18,661 nt of DNA. Origin: Micavibrio sp. UBA6929. GTDB lineage: Bacteria > Pseudomonadota > Alphaproteobacteria > Micavibrionales > Micavibrionaceae. Positions 7,353 to 14,024 of this stretch are shown here, in pieces. Each line of letters begins with the position of its first letter. The stretch's first letter is position 1. The stretch lies in the NCBI GenBank assembly GCA_002448815.1, contig DKAJ01000004.1, positions 105,505-124,165 on the forward strand, written 5' to 3'. The notes below the pieces were generated by a model. That model did no database searches, was not told where the DNA came from, and saw nothing but the letters and a program-made list of their open reading frames with translations. A program made the position numbers and the translations under genes.

Positions 7353-7760
7353 TCATCCTTTGGGATATAAAATCTCTAAAATTGGACATTCGCTAGCAGG
7401 TACATCCTTGTTTTCACATGCCACCACTAATTCCTTCAACGCCTTCTTGATTTTCTTGAGCTCTTTTTCCTTTTCTTCCACAAGGGTGATTTTCGCCTCG
7501 GCCTGTTTACGCACATCAGCACATTTCCCTGCGTCTGAAACGCGGAGTGCCAGCATTTCCTTGATCTCATCTAGCGTAAAATCAAGGCGTTGCATCTGAC
7601 GAATGAACTTCAAACGGTTCAGGCTTTCGGAATTATAAACCCTGTAACCTGATGCGGTGCGTCCCTCCGGCACAAGCAAATCCAAGCCCTCGTAATAGCG
7701 AATGGTATCGATATTTACGTCACAGGCTTTTGCCAATTTTCCTATGGTTAAATTCGCCAT
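7353..7760 (-). CDS. merR: mercury-responsive regulator MerR
   Basis: 135 residues from the ATG at 7760, chosen because GGAGG lies just upstream and the protein then begins MANLTIGKLA like other MerR proteins. The N-terminal winged helix-turn-helix (IGKLAKACDVNIDTIRYYE, then GYRVY) is followed by the long dimerisation helix. The three Hg(II) ligands of MerR are all present: C80 (GKCAD), C115 (VVACEN) and C125 (SECPI), against 82, 117 and 126 in Tn501. It should repress mer without Hg(II) and, with it, untwist the operator DNA to activate transcription. Unlike Tn501, it is the first gene of the operon and is transcribed with it, so it controls its own level. Confidence 0.95.
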   Translation of the reverse strand: MANLTIGKLAKACDVNIDTIRYYEGLDLLVPEGRTASGYRVYNSESLNRLKFIRQMQRLDFTLDEIKEMLALRVSDAGKCADVRKQAEAKITLVEEKEKELKKIKKALKELVVACENKDVPASECPILEILYPKG

Positions 7761-7779
7761 ATTTACCTCCATTAATATC

Positions 7780-7812
7780 ATTATAAACCCTTGAGTATAC
7801 TCTAGAGTCAAG
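7780..7812 (-). promoter_or_regulatory. mer operon promoter and MerR operator
   Basis: On the minus strand, a -35 box TTGACT (7811-7806) and a -10 box TATAAT (7785-7780) are separated by 20 bases, the overlong spacer that marks MerR-activated promoters. An imperfect dyad with arms CTTGA/TCAAG (7790-7812) fills the spacer. The start point would be near 7773, giving a very short leader to merR at 7760. Confidence 0.85.
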
Positions 7813-7880
7813 AGTTATTTTGAGCCAGTGAAATTTCACCGAACACTCTGAAATTTTTTTTAAAAAAATTTACACCCACT

Positions 7881-7906
7881 AAAGCCCCGCATAACGGGGC
7901 TTTTTT
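7881..7906. terminator. intrinsic terminator between mer promoter and mobile-element genes
   Basis: AAAGCCCCG, four-base loop, CGGGGCTTTTTT. This is a strong stem followed by six T residues on the plus strand and flanked by A residues on the other side. No plus-strand gene ends before it now, so it is either a relic of a lost upstream gene or shields the downstream genes. Confidence 0.8.
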
Positions 7907-7953
7907 CGTTTTTGCGCCCTGAGTAACGCACCGATTTTCAGGGCCTCCAGTGA

Positions 7954-8014
7954 GTTTTCGCCAGTCCCAGTTGACCCGCCCGCGTGGCGGCTAACCGCAA
8001 CTGGAGACGAAAAC
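7954..8014 (+). promoter_or_regulatory. structured leader hairpin covering the start of the next gene
   Basis: Three nested inverted repeats: GTTTTCG (7954-7960) with CGAAAAC (8008-8014), CCAGTTG (7967-7973) with CAACTGG (7998-8004), and CCGCC (7976-7980) with GGCGG (7986-7990). The only ribosome-site-like bases, GGAGA at 8003-8007, lie in or beside the stem, and the ATG follows at 8016. The fold could limit translation of the downstream gene pair. Confidence 0.55.
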
Positions 8015-8015
8015 C

Positions 8016-8348
8016 ATGAGCAAAAACAAGTACCAAGGAATTGATCCTTATGTCGTAAACCAAGTCAGTTATCACGCACGCAGCCTGATGCGGCACTACG
8101 CCAAACATGTTCCGGCATTTATCCAAATTCCGGCGCTTGGAGCCATAGAAGAAGACACAAATAAGCCCATCCATGAGGCCACTCTGGATGATCTGGCCTT
8201 TGCCGCACAGGCTTTGGATAAAGAACAAAGCGCCATTTATAAGCGCCTGTCTGCCATCCGTGAGCTTTATACGGAAGCACGTGCCAAAGGCGCATTAGGT
8301 GCTGAAAATATTGTGGATGCACTCTCCCGCAAAGGAGGTGCCCAATGA
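8016..8348 (+). CDS. mobile-element protein of unknown function
   Basis: 110 residues, no recognised domain. It is mostly helical with a mid-segment rich in charged residues (DLAFAAQALDKEQSAIYKRL). Its stop overlaps the start of the following AAA ATPase gene (ATGA at 8345-8348), so the two formed an operon, an arrangement I associate with replication modules of phages and integrative elements. It appears complete. The ATPase gene downstream is broken, so its role has probably been lost. Possible function: a partner or DNA-binding protein for the ATPase; this is a guess from context. Confidence 0.65.
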   Translation: MSKNKYQGIDPYVVNQVSYHARSLMRHYAKHVPAFIQIPALGAIEEDTNKPIHEATLDDLAFAAQALDKEQSAIYKRLSAIRELYTEARAKGALGAENIVDALSRKGGAQ

Positions 8349-8600
8349 GCCTTCCTATCATCTCAGCCGATGAACGCTTGAAAGAAACCAAGGGCATCAA
8401 AGGATGCATCTTCGGTAAGAGCGGTATCGGCAAAACATCACTGCTTTGGACACTGCCCGCCGAAAAGACGCTGTTCTTTGACCTTGAGGCTGGTGATCTG
8501 GCCATTGAAGGTTGGCAAGGCGATACCATTCGCCCGCGCACTTGGCAGGATTGCCGTGATATTGCAGCCTTTATTGGCGGTCCAAACCCGGCTTTGCGTG
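8345..8600 (+). pseudogene. AAA_24-type phage/plasmid ATPase, 5' fragment
   Basis: The first 85 or so codons of a RecA-like ATPase: Walker A in FGKSGIGKTSLL (about residues 24-35) and FFDLEAGDLAIEGW (about 48-61), typical of the AAA_24 family of phage and element NTPases (usually about 220-300 residues). Similarity ends at GGPNPALRD near base 8600, where helicase sequence in another frame begins. The ATPase frame runs on to a stop at 8641 with unrelated residues. The Walker B region is lost, so it should be inactive. Confidence 0.75.
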
Positions 8601-8891
8601 ATGAGCATCCTGCCAGACAATGCCAAGGTCGGCACAGTTGACAAGTTCCAAGGCCAAGAAGCACCCATTGTGCTGATTTCCATGGTGACATCGAGCGCCG
8701 AAGATCTGCCGCGCAATATTGAGTTTCTATACAGCAAGAACCGCCTGAATGTTGCCGTCTCCCGCGCACAGTGTTTGGCCGTGGTGGTCGCCAATCCCAA
8801 GCTACTGGAAATCCCTTGTGGAACTGTGGAGCAGATGAAACTGGTCAACACATTCTGCTGGCTGGATGAGTATGCTCAAGCATCTACCTAA
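8601..8891 (+). pseudogene. superfamily 1 helicase, C-terminal fragment
   Basis: 96 residues from an ATG at 8601, with helicase motif V (VGTVDKFQGQEAPIVLIS) and motif VI (KNRLNVAVSRAQ), ending in a normal-looking tail (MKLVNTFCWLDEYAQ). It fits the missing end of the helicase fragment at 3217-3918: that piece stops just before the APYN-like segment that precedes motif V, and this one starts about 10-15 residues later. No ribosome site of its own is evident, and alone it cannot act as a helicase. Confidence 0.8.
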
Positions 8892-8930
8892 CCCCATATT
8901 GCTGACATCGGCAAAATGGTTCTTCACTTG

Positions 8931-8965
8931 ATATGCGGTGAATAACAGGCTTAATCACCGCATAT
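8931..8965. terminator. inverted repeat before arsR, possible terminator
   Basis: A perfect 10-base inverted repeat (ATATGCGGTG at 8931-8940, CACCGCATAT at 8956-8965) with a 15-base loop lies between the helicase fragment and the ars promoter. Only a short T run (TTTT) follows, so termination may be partial. Confidence 0.5.
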
Positions 8966-8987
8966 TTTGCGGCGATTATACTTCTCA

Positions 8988-9025
8988 TTGACACACGTCC
9001 TTAATATCTATATATCTAGTTATAT
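8988..9025 (+). promoter_or_regulatory. ars operon promoter with ArsR operator-like repeats
   Basis: TTGACA at 8988-8993, then 17 bases, then TATATC at 9011-9016. The -10 region is made of repeated ATATCTA units (about 9004-9017) leading to TTATAT, an AT-rich imperfect dyad like those bound by ArsR/SmtB proteins. It runs up to the arsR start codon at 9024, so transcripts from here would have almost no leader. Confidence 0.6.
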
Positions 9026-9353
9026 GGATAAGTTAAATGTTATAAGCGCATTAGACGCACTGGCTCAGGAAAGCCGTTTGGATATTTTTCGCCTGCTGGT
9101 GGAAAAAGGCCCCGATGGCATCATGATGGGCGCGATTGGGGAAAAACTCGGGCTGCCCCATGCAACACTGTCGTTTCATTTGGATAAACTGCGCCAATCA
9201 GGATTGATCAAAAGCGAGAAACAAGGTCGAGCAACCATCTATAGCGCAAATTACGATGTCTTGGTCGGGACCATTCAATACCTAACCGATAATTGCTGCA
9301 AAGAGAGCGATATGACTTGCCGTATTGAAATTAAAGAAAAAGCCTGTTGTTAG
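9024..9353 (+). CDS. arsR: arsenite-responsive repressor ArsR
   Basis: 109 residues from the ATG at 9024 (MDKLNVISALDALAQESRLD); earlier starts would overlap the promoter. It has the ArsR winged helix-turn-helix (LGLPHATLSFHLDKLRQSGLI, then the wing KSEKQGRATIYSAN). It lacks the classical ELCVCDL metal site in the recognition helix. Instead the C-terminus has C91/C92 and C99 (NCCKESDMTC), plus C108/C109, close to the C-terminal As(III) site described for the Acidithiobacillus ferrooxidans ArsR. It should release its operator on binding arsenite. First gene of arsR, DUF6428, arsC, acr3. Confidence 0.93.
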   Translation: MDKLNVISALDALAQESRLDIFRLLVEKGPDGIMMGAIGEKLGLPHATLSFHLDKLRQSGLIKSEKQGRATIYSANYDVLVGTIQYLTDNCCKESDMTCRIEIKEKACC

Positions 9354-9367
9354 AAAAGGAAATCATC

Positions 9368-9820
9368 ATGAAACTATCAGATGTTAAAAAAGCATTATCC
9401 GAATTATCAGCCGTGACTTTCAAACTGCCGGACGGCTCCTATGTGCCTCAGCATTTTCATGTGACTGAAGTTGGTCTTGTCACCAAGCATTTTATTGATT
9501 GCGGCGGTGTGGAACGCAAAGAAACGGTTGTGAACTTCCAACTTTGGGAAGCTGGGGACTATGACCACCGCATTGCGCCACAGAAGTTTCTAAGCATTTT
9601 GGATATTTCTAAAAAGGTCATTGGTGATGCCGATGATCTAGATATTGAAGTGGAATATCAACAATCCACCATCGGTAAATTTGGCCTTATGTTTGACGGC
9701 ACAGATTTTGTTTTGGTGAATAAGCAAACAGACTGCTTAGCCAAAGATGCGTGTGGCATTCCTGAAAAAGTAGATCAGGCAAAGGACTCTTGTTGCTCTC
9801 CTAAAGGTGGATGTTGCTAA
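9368..9820 (+). CDS. DUF6428 family protein with Cys-rich tail
   Basis: 150 residues from the ATG at 9368, chosen because AAAAGGAAA lies just upstream. The core (MKLSDVKKALSEL, VPQHFHVTEVG, TKHFIDCGG, VNFQLWEAGDYDHRI) matches DUF6428, a small family of unknown function that I know from arsenic operons. A C-terminal tail adds CLAKDACGI and the clusters DSCC and GGCC, six cysteines in the last 24 or so residues, suitable for binding As(III). It sits 14 bases after arsR and its stop directly abuts the arsC start (TAAATG). A role as arsenite buffer or chaperone is an inference from the cysteines and position. Confidence 0.8.
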   Translation: MKLSDVKKALSELSAVTFKLPDGSYVPQHFHVTEVGLVTKHFIDCGGVERKETVVNFQLWEAGDYDHRIAPQKFLSILDISKKVIGDADDLDIEVEYQQSTIGKFGLMFDGTDFVLVNKQTDCLAKDACGIPEKVDQAKDSCCSPKGGCC

Positions 9821-10231
9821 ATGAAAAACGTGCTTGTTCTTTGTACTGGAAATTCATGCCGCTCGGTAATGGCCGAAGCGTTGATTAACCATCTGGGCGC
9901 CGGGTCATGCAACGCATTCAGTGCTGGCAGCAAACCCGCAGGTTATGTGCATCCCAAGTCCATCGAAACACTCAAGCGCCACGGCATTGAGGCCGGAAGC
10001 CCGCGCAGCAAATCGTGGGATGAATTTGAAGGACAGAGTTTCGATCTGGTCATCACCGTCTGCGATGCCGCCGCCAGCGAGGCTTGCCCCGTCTTCCTCG
10101 GTAGCCACAAAAAACTGCACTGGCCCACGCCAGATCCCGCCACTGCAACAGGCAGCGAGGAAGAAATAAACGCCGCTTTTGACGAAGCTTACAATAAGTT
10201 AAAAGCAAGAATAGAAAGTGAATTACTATGA
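9821..10231 (+). CDS. arsC: arsenate reductase, thioredoxin-coupled type
   Basis: 136 residues of the low-molecular-weight phosphatase fold. The P-loop CTGNSCRS holds the nucleophile C8 and C13; the redox relay pair is C81 (ITVCDAA) and C89 (EACPVF), and HWPTPDPA follows. Positions match the thioredoxin-type ArsC of Staphylococcus pI258 (C10, C82, C89), so it reduces arsenate to arsenite in the cytoplasm with thioredoxin. It starts immediately after the DUF6428 stop and overlaps the acr3 start by four bases (ATGA at 10228), so it is tightly coupled to the exporter. Confidence 0.95.
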   Translation: MKNVLVLCTGNSCRSVMAEALINHLGAGSCNAFSAGSKPAGYVHPKSIETLKRHGIEAGSPRSKSWDEFEGQSFDLVITVCDAAASEACPVFLGSHKKLHWPTPDPATATGSEEEINAAFDEAYNKLKARIESELL

Positions 10232-11265
10232 GTACAGCGCCATCCCCTATGGGTATCTTCGAACGTTATCTATCCGTTTGGGTCGGCCTCTGTATCGCCG
10301 TTGGGGTTGGACTAGGTTTACTTGTGCCAAGTGCGTTTCAAACAATAGCATCCCTTGAATATGCCAGCGTTAATCTGGTCGTCGCTATCTTCATCTGGGT
10401 GATGATTTACCCGATGATGGTGAATGTCGATTTTGCCAGCATCAAGGACGTGGGCAAAAAGCCCAAGGGCTTATGTATTACGCTGGTCGTGAACTGGCTG
10501 ATCAAGCCCTTTACCATGGCGGCGCTCGGGATTTTGTTTTTTGAATATATCTTTGCCGGATTGGTTAGTCCGCAAGATGCCAAGGAATATATCGCGGGGA
10601 TGATCCTGCTCGGCGTTGCACCTTGCACAGCGATGGTGTTTGTATGGAGTCAGCTTGTAAAGGGTGATGCCAATTACACGCTGGTACAGGTGTCAATCAA
10701 CGACATTATTATGATTTTCGCCTTTGCGCCGCTGGTGGCGCTGCTATTGGGCGTAACCGATATTATCGTGCCTTGGGAAACGCTACTGCTCTCAGTAGCG
10801 CTTTATGTGCTGATCCCATTGATGGCTGGCTATGTGACACGCAAGAAATTGGATGGCTCAGGCAACCATGAACGCATTGGCAAATTTACGGCACAAATTA
10901 AGCCGTTTTCGATTATGGGCTTACTGGCGACGGTGGTGTTACTGTTCGGGTTTCAGGCAGAGACAATTATCGACAAACCATTGGTCATTGCCTTGATTGC
11001 TGTCCCTCTATTGATCCAAAGCTATGGAATTTTTGCTGTTGCCTATGGCTGGGCTTACCTCTGGCGCGTGCCATTTAGCACCGCCGCCCCCGCCGCGCTG
11101 ATCGGTACATCCAATTTCTTTGAGCTGGCTGTTGCGGTGGCCATCAGTTTGTTTGGTCTGAATTCCGGTGCAGCTCTTGCCACAGTCGTCGGCGTGCTGG
11201 TTGAAGTTCCTGTGATGTTATCATTGGTCGCTTTTGCCAACAGGACACGTGGTTGTTTTAAGTGA
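10228..11265 (+). CDS. acr3: arsenite efflux permease, ACR3 family
   Basis: 345 residues with about ten membrane helices, the normal ACR3 size and not the larger ArsB type. Family marks are YPMMVNVDF (about 61-69), KPKGL, NWLIKPFTM, the conserved Cys133 in GVAPCTAMVFVWS, SINDIIM, TSNFFELA (E299) and VEVPVML (E326). The Cys in helix 4 and the Glu residues are those tied to As(III) transport. It exports arsenite made by ArsC. Last gene of the ars operon; repeat copy 2 begins 2 bases after the stop, just as copy 1 begins right after the VRR-NUC stop. Confidence 0.95.
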   Translation: MSTAPSPMGIFERYLSVWVGLCIAVGVGLGLLVPSAFQTIASLEYASVNLVVAIFIWVMIYPMMVNVDFASIKDVGKKPKGLCITLVVNWLIKPFTMAALGILFFEYIFAGLVSPQDAKEYIAGMILLGVAPCTAMVFVWSQLVKGDANYTLVQVSINDIIMIFAFAPLVALLLGVTDIIVPWETLLLSVALYVLIPLMAGYVTRKKLDGSGNHERIGKFTAQIKPFSIMGLLATVVLLFGFQAETIIDKPLVIALIAVPLLIQSYGIFAVAYGWAYLWRVPFSTAAPAALIGTSNFFELAVAVAISLFGLNSGAALATVVGVLVEVPVMLSLVAFANRTRGCFK

Positions 11266-11267
11266 TG

Positions 11268-11487
11268 TCCGTTTCCAATGAAGGCAAGGCAGGATTCGAA
11301 CCCTCGGTATCGTACCGTATCAGTTTGCACTAAGAGGTTAATACTACCCAGTATCGGCAATGCGAACCCTCAGTACCGTAGCAACAAAAACCTTGATTTT
11401 GTTATCTTTCAGGACGATTATTGTTGCAACTTAATGGTAGGTGTAGAGGATTCGAACCCAAAGGGGGTCAATACACCGCCAGTAACT
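11268..11487. repeat. 220-bp direct repeat, copy 2, with tRNA-like segments
   Basis: Same length as copy 1 (4279-4498) and nearly identical over the first 35 and last 120 bases, but strongly different in a central stretch (about 11304-11364). Despite the differences the minus strand keeps a 5-bp hairpin CGGTA/TACCG with a three-base loop beside a TTCGAAT loop. The T stem is less perfect than in copy 1. An open frame through it (with QDSNPRY and EDSNPKGV) is the kind of false protein read from tRNA T arms. It ends in the att-like core and marks the right border of the island. Confidence 0.8.
11476..11487 (+). repeat. putative right attachment core (attR)
   Basis: CCGCCAGTAACT, one mismatch from the tRNA-Ser core at 59-70. 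Sequence beyond it is unlike the island (TG-rich genes with different neighbours), so this is the best candidate for the island-chromosome border. Role inferred. Confidence 0.5.
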
Positions 11488-11622
11488 TTTTCTGTTTTTC
11501 TTGAGAAACTAGACACTTTTGCAGATAAATGTCAGCGTTTATGTCGCGACAATTTGTTTGTCTTGGAGGTGAGTGAGGGTTACTTCGCTGCCATGCGCAA
11601 GGTTGTTTTTTTATATTAGCGG

Positions 11623-12549
11623 TTACGAATGTAGTAGGTCGTTGATCCAATGGGCCTGCGTGACAGCATCGTCCAAAGCGCAAAAGACGTCCTTTTCTGA
11701 CGCGCGGGACAGTGTTTTTCGGGCGAGAGAATGCTCGGACGATGTTTTTTGCTTTTGGCTTTTATCTTTGACCCTTACCTTAAGCTTGTTGTTGCCGAGA
11801 TTGTCTTTTTTGATTTTGATTTTGACCTTATATCCGGGATAGCGCTGCTCAAGCTTTTTGCTGATTTTATTAAAGGTGCTTTTGATGTTTGCGGCTTCGT
11901 TATCACTTGCGGTTGAGAGATGCGGCAGGGCGCTGTGAACCCGCTTTTTGGCTTCGGCCTTAATCTTTTGTTTTTGCGGCGCTTTGCTACTTTGTTGGCG
12001 GTGGTGTTTATCTTTTTTGTTTGTGGCAGAAAAAATAATGCGAGCATCGTTTTTGACGGGCAGATAAAAGGGCGTTTCAAAGGAAAGGCTTTGTCCTTTT
12101 TCTGCGGCGCGCGCAAAATGATGGCAAAGCCTGACAAGGGCATTTTTTTGATCGCTTTGGTAGGCCGCGCGTACGGATTTGTGGCGCTCGACTGCGTTGT
12201 GGAGCTCTGTCATTGCGTGCTGGTTATGTGGTTTGCAGGTGTCTTTGTATGATTTTAGGTTATTGTTGTTGATCAAACGTACCAAGCTGTCGGGGTCGAG
12301 GTGGAGCAGAATATGCTTACCCTCAGGGACGGCATTGAGGGCCTCTGCCGCGGCGAGTGCTTCGCTGGATAAAGAGTTTGTTTCACCTTCAAATGCTTTG
12401 GAGATCAGAGCTTCTACTTTTGCACTGCTGTGGGTGAGGGGGCGATGATTGCTGATATCAATATCGCTGGATACGACGACACCGCCTAGCCCCGCGCGAT
12501 TACGCTTGGCGTAGCTGCCGTCACTGAAAACGCAGTATAATTTTTGCAT
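11623..12549 (-). CDS. RNase H-like protein with long basic C-terminal tail
   Basis: 308 residues from the ATG at 12549. Residues 1-150 look like a ribonuclease H fold: first strand with FSDGSY (first catalytic Asp), GGVVV, a helix with LSSEALAAAEAL (Glu), and LHLDPDSLVRLI (Asp of the DS motif). The region matching the fourth acidic residue reads LVRLCHHFARAA, without an obvious Asp. Residues about 170-295 are very basic (repeated KKDKHHR, KQKIKAEAKKR, KVKIKIKK, KVRVKDKSQK), suggesting nucleic-acid binding. It may cleave RNA-DNA hybrids or only bind them. No clear ribosome site. First gene right of the island border, reading toward it. Confidence 0.65.
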   Translation of the reverse strand: MQKLYCVFSDGSYAKRNRAGLGGVVVSSDIDISNHRPLTHSSAKVEALISKAFEGETNSLSSEALAAAEALNAVPEGKHILLHLDPDSLVRLINNNNLKSYKDTCKPHNQHAMTELHNAVERHKSVRAAYQSDQKNALVRLCHHFARAAEKGQSLSFETPFYLPVKNDARIIFSATNKKDKHHRQQSSKAPQKQKIKAEAKKRVHSALPHLSTASDNEAANIKSTFNKISKKLEQRYPGYKVKIKIKKDNLGNNKLKVRVKDKSQKQKTSSEHSLARKTLSRASEKDVFCALDDAVTQAHWINDLLHS

Positions 12550-12755
12550 ATGTGTTATATATCTAACCCTGTTGTTCCGTGCCTCTAGGGGTAGCAAAAT
12601 TCTTTGTATATGTAAATAATTATAATTCATTCTTGATAACTGTGCTTGTCGTATGGCGGGTGTATGGCGCTGCTGGTGTGCTTATGCTAGTAGTTTTGTG
12701 TTGTAGTTCTTTGCGAAGAGAGACCGTTTTGGGAAATCGCTTTTTAAAAGTTGTT

Positions 12756-14024
12756 ATGCTAGGCGCGCGCGCTGTGATGTGTGCGGCGGCTTGTGGCGGG
12801 CTTTTGGGATGGGGTTCTGCGGCGGTATCTGCGCAAAGTATCTTTGATGTGCCCAAGGATATGGCGGATAATGCGTCTGGGCAGGCGATTGATATTTTGC
12901 GGCATTATCAGGGCGAAGATGCTCCTGCTGATGCGCCGTTACCAGATGAGCCTGTTGATGTGTCGCTGGACGTGTCGTCGGTAAAGACGGCGTTGCCTGA
13001 GGGGCGTTCTTTTGTTGTTGGGCCTGTTTTTAATGCAATTGATCAGGTGAAGGTTCAGCGCCGCGCTGTTGTTCCGCAAACAGCAGAGCCTATGGATATT
13101 CGGGGCTTGATCATCGCACCGGATGTTAGCTTTGTTGATATGGCTGATGCGGACATGTTTTTTGATTTTGTGCAGAAAAACTTGGTGCAATCAGTGATTG
13201 TAATTGGCTTTCGTGATTTTGATGATCGTGCACTTGTGCCAGTAGGAGAGACCTATGTTGGGCGCCCCATGACGGAGAGCCTTTTGCAAGGCATTTTGAC
13301 AGAGGTGCAAGGCTATGTTCGCGCGACAAAAGGGTACGAGCGTGCAAGTGTTTATATACCCAAGCAAAATGCACCTGATGGGGTTTTGAATGTGGTGATT
13401 AAAAAGTCTGGACTGACGCAGCGGGACATTCATCACGCACGGTTTTATGACGCCGCACCTATTGTTGCGCCGTCCCGACGTCCAGTTATACCTGTTCCGG
13501 TCCGTAAAGCGGCCGTTCCGGAAAGCTTTTTAGAGGTGTTGGGGGATGTTGCGCGCTATCAAAAAGAAGACGCGCCTTCTGCGGGAGTAGATGTCAGTAT
13601 GCCAACCGGATTAGAGCGCACTGAGCCAGATAAAATTCCAGTGGGCATGCCAGAGCTTCCTCATGCGGTGGAGCCTGTGCTGCCGACTGTTCAAGGGTTT
13701 ATTCTTGTGGTAGATGAAGCCTTTGTTGGTATGGATGATTTAAAGAATTTCTATGCGTTTAACCGTGACCATACAGGGCAGGTTATGATGCCAGTGGGCG
13801 TTGAACCGCGTTATGTTGATGCGGTGGCATCCGTTTTGCGTGATGCCGTTGGGCGTAAGCTTACGGAAGGGCAATTAGAGCGTATTACGCATAGCGTTCG
13901 TGAACGCGTTTTAGGTGTTTTGCGTGAAGAAACGCCAAGCTATGAAACCGTTAAAACACCATATTTTGTATCGCTGCCTGAACAAAATTATGAAGATGGC
14001 GTGGTTTATCTTGTAATCCGATAA
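12756..14024 (+). CDS. secreted protein with two POTRA_2-like domains, no barrel
   Basis: 422 residues from the ATG at 12756; a TTG at 12729 with AGAGAG upstream would add nine residues including basic ones and is also plausible. A signal peptide ends near VSAQS (residue 26). Residues about 117-219 and 314-422 resemble POTRA_2 domains of TpsB/ShlB transporters: each starts GLIIAPDVSF or GFILVVDEAF, has a GRPMTESLL or GRKLTEGQL helix, and ends with a strand pattern YIPKQNAPDGVLNVVI or SLPEQNYEDGVVYLVI. Acidic, proline-rich linkers carry a repeated element (ILRHYQGEDAP, VARYQKEDAP). The protein stops right after the second domain, so the 16-strand barrel of TpsB is absent. A periplasmic scaffold or chaperone role is possible; function unknown. 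Confidence 0.6.
   Translation: MLGARAVMCAAACGGLLGWGSAAVSAQSIFDVPKDMADNASGQAIDILRHYQGEDAPADAPLPDEPVDVSLDVSSVKTALPEGRSFVVGPVFNAIDQVKVQRRAVVPQTAEPMDIRGLIIAPDVSFVDMADADMFFDFVQKNLVQSVIVIGFRDFDDRALVPVGETYVGRPMTESLLQGILTEVQGYVRATKGYERASVYIPKQNAPDGVLNVVIKKSGLTQRDIHHARFYDAAPIVAPSRRPVIPVPVRKAAVPESFLEVLGDVARYQKEDAPSAGVDVSMPTGLERTEPDKIPVGMPELPHAVEPVLPTVQGFILVVDEAFVGMDDLKNFYAFNRDHTGQVMMPVGVEPRYVDAVASVLRDAVGRKLTEGQLERITHSVRERVLGVLREETPSYETVKTPYFVSLPEQNYEDGVVYLVIR

Noticed and set aside
8119..8851. Minus-strand open frames of 216 and 137 codons over the ATPase and helicase fragments
   Set aside because: They are antisense to recognisable Walker A and helicase motifs and cross the fragment junction.
11268..11487. 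Repeat as a complete tRNA or a two-piece tmRNA gene
   Set aside because: T-arm-like parts are clear, but no full acceptor stem pairs with them, the CCA-like end is one base off, and no tag-peptide frame was seen.
11542..11551. Perfect 10-base palindrome TGTCGCGACA as an operator
   Set aside because: It lies downstream of the RNase H-like gene, not in front of any gene start, and there is no second copy in the window.
11278..11619. Plus-strand open frame of 113 codons across repeat copy 2
   Set aside because: It reads through T-loop-like sequence (QDSNPRY, EDSNPKGV), a known source of false proteins, and copy 1 does not preserve the frame.
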